Assembly (NCBI GenBank): GCA_049513815.1
Contig: JBEKVR010000116.1
Span: 1 to 15,978 of the forward strand
DNA from: Roseiarcus sp049513815
GTDB taxonomy: Bacteria > Pseudomonadota > Alphaproteobacteria > Rhizobiales > Beijerinckiaceae
Reading direction: 5' to 3'
Length of the DNA: 15,978 nt
In this document: piece by piece, positions 13,958 to 15,978 of the stretch
How positions within the stretch are numbered: position 1 is the first letter of the stretch
Layout of the letters: each line of letters starts with the position of its first letter
Made by a program: the position numbers and the translations under genes
The notes under the pieces: generated by a model
Databases searched by the model: none
The model's input: the letters and a program-made list of their open reading frames with translations, nothing else
What the model was told of the DNA's origin: nothing

Positions 13958-14611
13958 ATGCCATTGAAGCTGATCGTCGCCAACAAGGCCTATTCGTCCT
14001 GGTCGCAACGGGCCTGGATCCTGCTCGCCCATTTCAAGATTCCGTTCGAGGAGACGGTGATCCCGCTCGACCTGCCCGAGACGCATGCGCGGATCCTCAA
14101 GCATTCGCCGAACGGCAAGGTTCCGGCGTTGATCGACGGGCCGATCACGGTGTGGGAATCGCTGTCGGTCATCGAGTACGTCGCCGAGACGCACCCAGAG
14201 AAGGCGATCTGGCCGCGGGGCAAGGCGGCGCGCGCGCACGCGCGTTCGCTCGCCGCCGAGATGCACGCTGGCTTCCAGGCGCTGCGGCAGGCCTGCCCGG
14301 CCAACTTTCGCCGTCCGGTCCGCAAGATTGCGTTGAGCGAGGCGGCCGAGGCGGACGTCGCGCGAATCGAAGCGGCCTGGGCGCATGCGCGCAAGACGTT
14401 CGGCAAGGCCGGCCCGTTCCTGTTCGGCCGCTTCAGCGCCGCCGACGCGATGTACGCGCCGGTCGTCAACCGCCTCCACACCTACGACGTTCCGGTCTCG
14501 CGGCGGACGCGCGAGTACATGTCGGCGGTGATGGCGCTGCCGGCTTGGAAAGCGTGGATCGCCGACGCCGAGGCGGAAGAATGGCGCATCGAGAAGTACG
14601 ACGCGATCTAG
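13958..14611 (+). CDS. Glutathione S-transferase family protein
   Basis: The 217-residue protein has a thioredoxin-like N-terminal half and a helical C-terminal half. LIVANKAYSSWSQRAWI (5-21) carries the serines usual at the catalytic position, NGKVPALI (52-59) has the cis-proline, and ESLSVIEYVAE (67-77) has the Glu-Ser that binds the gamma-glutamyl group. The helical domain shows FSAADAMYAPVVNRL near the end, the usual capping region. Substrates cannot be predicted. GAGGGG lies 8 nt before ATG 13958. The following channel gene starts inside the last 31 nt, which suggests co-translation. Confidence 0.88.
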   Translation: MPLKLIVANKAYSSWSQRAWILLAHFKIPFEETVIPLDLPETHARILKHSPNGKVPALIDGPITVWESLSVIEYVAETHPEKAIWPRGKAARAHARSLAAEMHAGFQALRQACPANFRRPVRKIALSEAAEADVARIEAAWAHARKTFGKAGPFLFGRFSAADAMYAPVVNRLHTYDVPVSRRTREYMSAVMALPAWKAWIADAEAEEWRIEKYDAI

Positions 14612-15618
14612 CCCGGCTCGCGCTGGCGCTGGCGAAGGCGCTGCGCAGCCGGCCGCCGCGCGGGCGGCTGCGCACCTTCACCGGGCGGCGCATCATTGCC
14701 GACGGCCTGGAGCACGGCTTCTGGACGGATTTCTATCACAACGCGATGACGGTGAGCTGGCCGGGGTTCTTCGCGGTCATCGCTGGCGTCTTCGTCGCCC
14801 TCAACGTCGTGTTCGCCGGGCTCTATGCGCTCGGGAAGGATCCGATCGCCAACGCGCGGTTCGGCGACTTCTACGACCTGTTCTACTTCAGCACCGAGAC
14901 GAGCTTGACCGTCGGCTACGGCGACATGCACCCGCAGACGCTGTACGCGCACTCCGTCGCCACGGTCGAAGGGTTTGTCGCCGTGGTGCTGATCGCGCTG
15001 ATGACCGGGCTCACCTTCGCCCGTTTCTCGCGACCGCGCGCCCGGCTCATCTTCGCCCGCAATCCAGTGGTCGCCGAACACAATGGCGTGCCGACCCTGG
15101 TCTTCCGCCTCGCCAACGCGCGCAACGCCTTCATCTCGGAGGCGACGGCGAAGCTTTGGATGTTGGGCGGCACGGAAACGCGCGAGGGCCGGCGTTTTGT
15201 CGGCTTCAAGCCGTTGCGGCTGATCAAGTACGAGAACCCGGTGCTGGCGCTGAGCTGGACGTTGTTCCACCCGATCGACGCCGAAAGTCCGCTGTTCGGC
15301 TGGGCGATGGACAATCTCTTGGCCAGCGAGACGAACTTCATCCTCAGCATCGCCGGCTTTGACGAGACCTCGGCCCAGACCGTGCACGCGCGCCACACCT
15401 TCGCCGCACAGGATTTGCGGCCGGGTCATGAATACGTCGACATTCACAGCGTCGATGACGCCGGAGTCCGCCATATCGACTACGCCGGAATCCACAACAC
15501 GCGGCCGGCGCGTCGGCTCGCGTCGGTCGCGTTACAATCCGCATCGCCGGCGCGCGTGAGCCTCGCCGAGGGCGAGGCTGTTGGCGCATCTGGCGGGGAC
15601 GGGCCGGAGGACGGTTGA
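14581..15618 (+). CDS. KirBac-type inward-rectifier potassium channel
   Basis: This 345-residue inner-membrane protein has a first membrane helix at about 60-84, a pore loop with the potassium filter TVGYGD (110-115) and a second helix at about 124-148. A cytoplasmic immunoglobulin-like Kir domain follows, with RPRARLIFARNPVVAEHNGV (151-170), TLVFRLANARNAFISEA (172-188), SWTLFHPIDAESPLFG (225-240) and HARHTFAAQDLRPGHEYVD (269-287). All parts of a bacterial Kir channel are present. ATG 14581 overlaps the GST gene by 31 nt in another frame. A later start is hard to place, since the slide-helix region RTFTGRRIIADGLEH (31-45) is needed. The tail after 310 is Ala/Gly-rich and not conserved. Confidence 0.87.
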   Translation: MAHREVRRDLARLALALAKALRSRPPRGRLRTFTGRRIIADGLEHGFWTDFYHNAMTVSWPGFFAVIAGVFVALNVVFAGLYALGKDPIANARFGDFYDLFYFSTETSLTVGYGDMHPQTLYAHSVATVEGFVAVVLIALMTGLTFARFSRPRARLIFARNPVVAEHNGVPTLVFRLANARNAFISEATAKLWMLGGTETREGRRFVGFKPLRLIKYENPVLALSWTLFHPIDAESPLFGWAMDNLLASETNFILSIAGFDETSAQTVHARHTFAAQDLRPGHEYVDIHSVDDAGVRHIDYAGIHNTRPARRLASVALQSASPARVSLAEGEAVGASGGDGPEDG

Positions 15619-15619
15619 A

Positions 15620-15978
15620 ATGGCGACGATCGCCTGCGCGTTGAGGACAGACGCCGCGGCCGACGCCGCCAATCGCGCCGCTTGGCGCGCGCTGCTCGAC
15701 GAGCTCGCCGCCCGTCGCGCCGCCGCCGCCGAGGGCGGATCGGCCAAGGCGCGCGAGCGTCACGTCGGGCGCGGCAAGCTCACCGCGCGCGACCGCGTGG
15801 CGCGGCTCATCGATTCCGGTTCGCCGTTCCTCGAGATCGGCGCGCTCGCCGCTTTCGGCATGTACGAGGGCGACGTGCACGGCGCCGGCATGGTGGCCGG
15901 GATCGGCCGCATTGAGGGACGCGAGGCGATGATCGTCGCCAACGATCCGACCATCAAGGGCGGCGCCTATTATCCGAT
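15620..15978 (+). CDS. Methylcrotonyl-CoA carboxylase-like beta subunit (3' truncated by window)
   Basis: The first 119 residues of an acyl-CoA carboxylase carboxyltransferase subunit are present. HVGRGKLTARDRVARLIDSG (48-67), SPFLEIGALAAFGMY (68-82), GAGMVAGIGRIEGREAMIVA (88-107) and NDPTIKGGAYYP (108-119) match the methylcrotonyl-CoA (MccB/LiuB) type of leucine degradation better than the propionyl-CoA type, whose loop does not read KGGAYYP. A geranyl-CoA carboxylase remains possible. GAGGA (15607-15611) lies 8 nt before ATG 15620, and the start is 1 nt after the KirBac stop, so the two are probably co-transcribed. The biotin subunit would be expected downstream, outside the window. Confidence 0.8.
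   Translation, partial: MATIACALRTDAAADAANRAAWRALLDELAARRAAAAEGGSAKARERHVGRGKLTARDRVARLIDSGSPFLEIGALAAFGMYEGDVHGAGMVAGIGRIEGREAMIVANDPTIKGGAYYP

Noticed and set aside
13942..14580. Upstream part of the open frame that contains the KirBac gene
   Set aside because: It is the out-of-frame shadow of the GST gene; KirBac-like sequence begins only after 14581.

Overview
The window is high-GC and gene-dense, with short intergenic gaps. Several gene families are typical of Alphaproteobacteria: a COG2308/COG2307/transglutaminase operon, a VirK/YbjX (DUF535) protein, DUF3253 and a KirBac channel. An order such as Hyphomicrobiales (Rhizobiales) fits, but this rests on gene content only; there is no rRNA or other marker in the window.

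Layout. 1-437 is the CBS-domain tail of a ClC-type chloride channel (+). 438-792 is a gap between convergent genes that carries seven 10-bp direct repeats (491-560). 793-2373 is a minus-strand pair: metY (O-acetylhomoserine sulfhydrylase) and, overlapping its stop codon, a small two-helix membrane protein that appears frameshifted. 2374-4420 looks like an insertion. It has a REP-like inverted repeat, a more A+T-rich gene for a TIR-like (CAP12/PF10137-type) candidate NADase with a three-part architecture, and a long inverted repeat whose arms resemble the 3' end of a serine tRNA. 4421-5083 is aat (leucyl/phenylalanyl-tRNA-protein transferase).

5195-8458 is a three-gene operon: circularly permuted ATP-grasp (COG2308), alpha-E protein (COG2307) and a transglutaminase-fold protein that lacks the catalytic Cys and His. 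This family set is thought to be a peptide ligation/modification system; here the last component appears to be a pseudoenzyme. Convergent to it is a 112-aa protein consisting only of the arm-type DNA-binding domain of a tyrosine recombinase (8498-8836).

8980-11614 is a minus-strand operon cysK-alaX-sseA: cysteine synthesis, editing of mischarged tRNA(Ala), and 3-mercaptopyruvate sulfur transfer. With metY, the window is rich in sulfur amino-acid functions. Divergent from it lie a DUF535 protein and a YdcF/ElyC-like membrane protein (11796-13550). Then come DUF3253 (minus), a glutathione S-transferase, a KirBac-type inward-rectifier potassium channel whose start lies inside the GST gene, and the beginning of a methylcrotonyl-CoA-carboxylase-like beta subunit that runs off the end.

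The points most worth a second look are the helically phased GTCAA array, the lone TIR-like gene with its tRNA-like inverted repeat, the catalytically dead transglutaminase in an otherwise intact operon, and the stand-alone recombinase arm domain.
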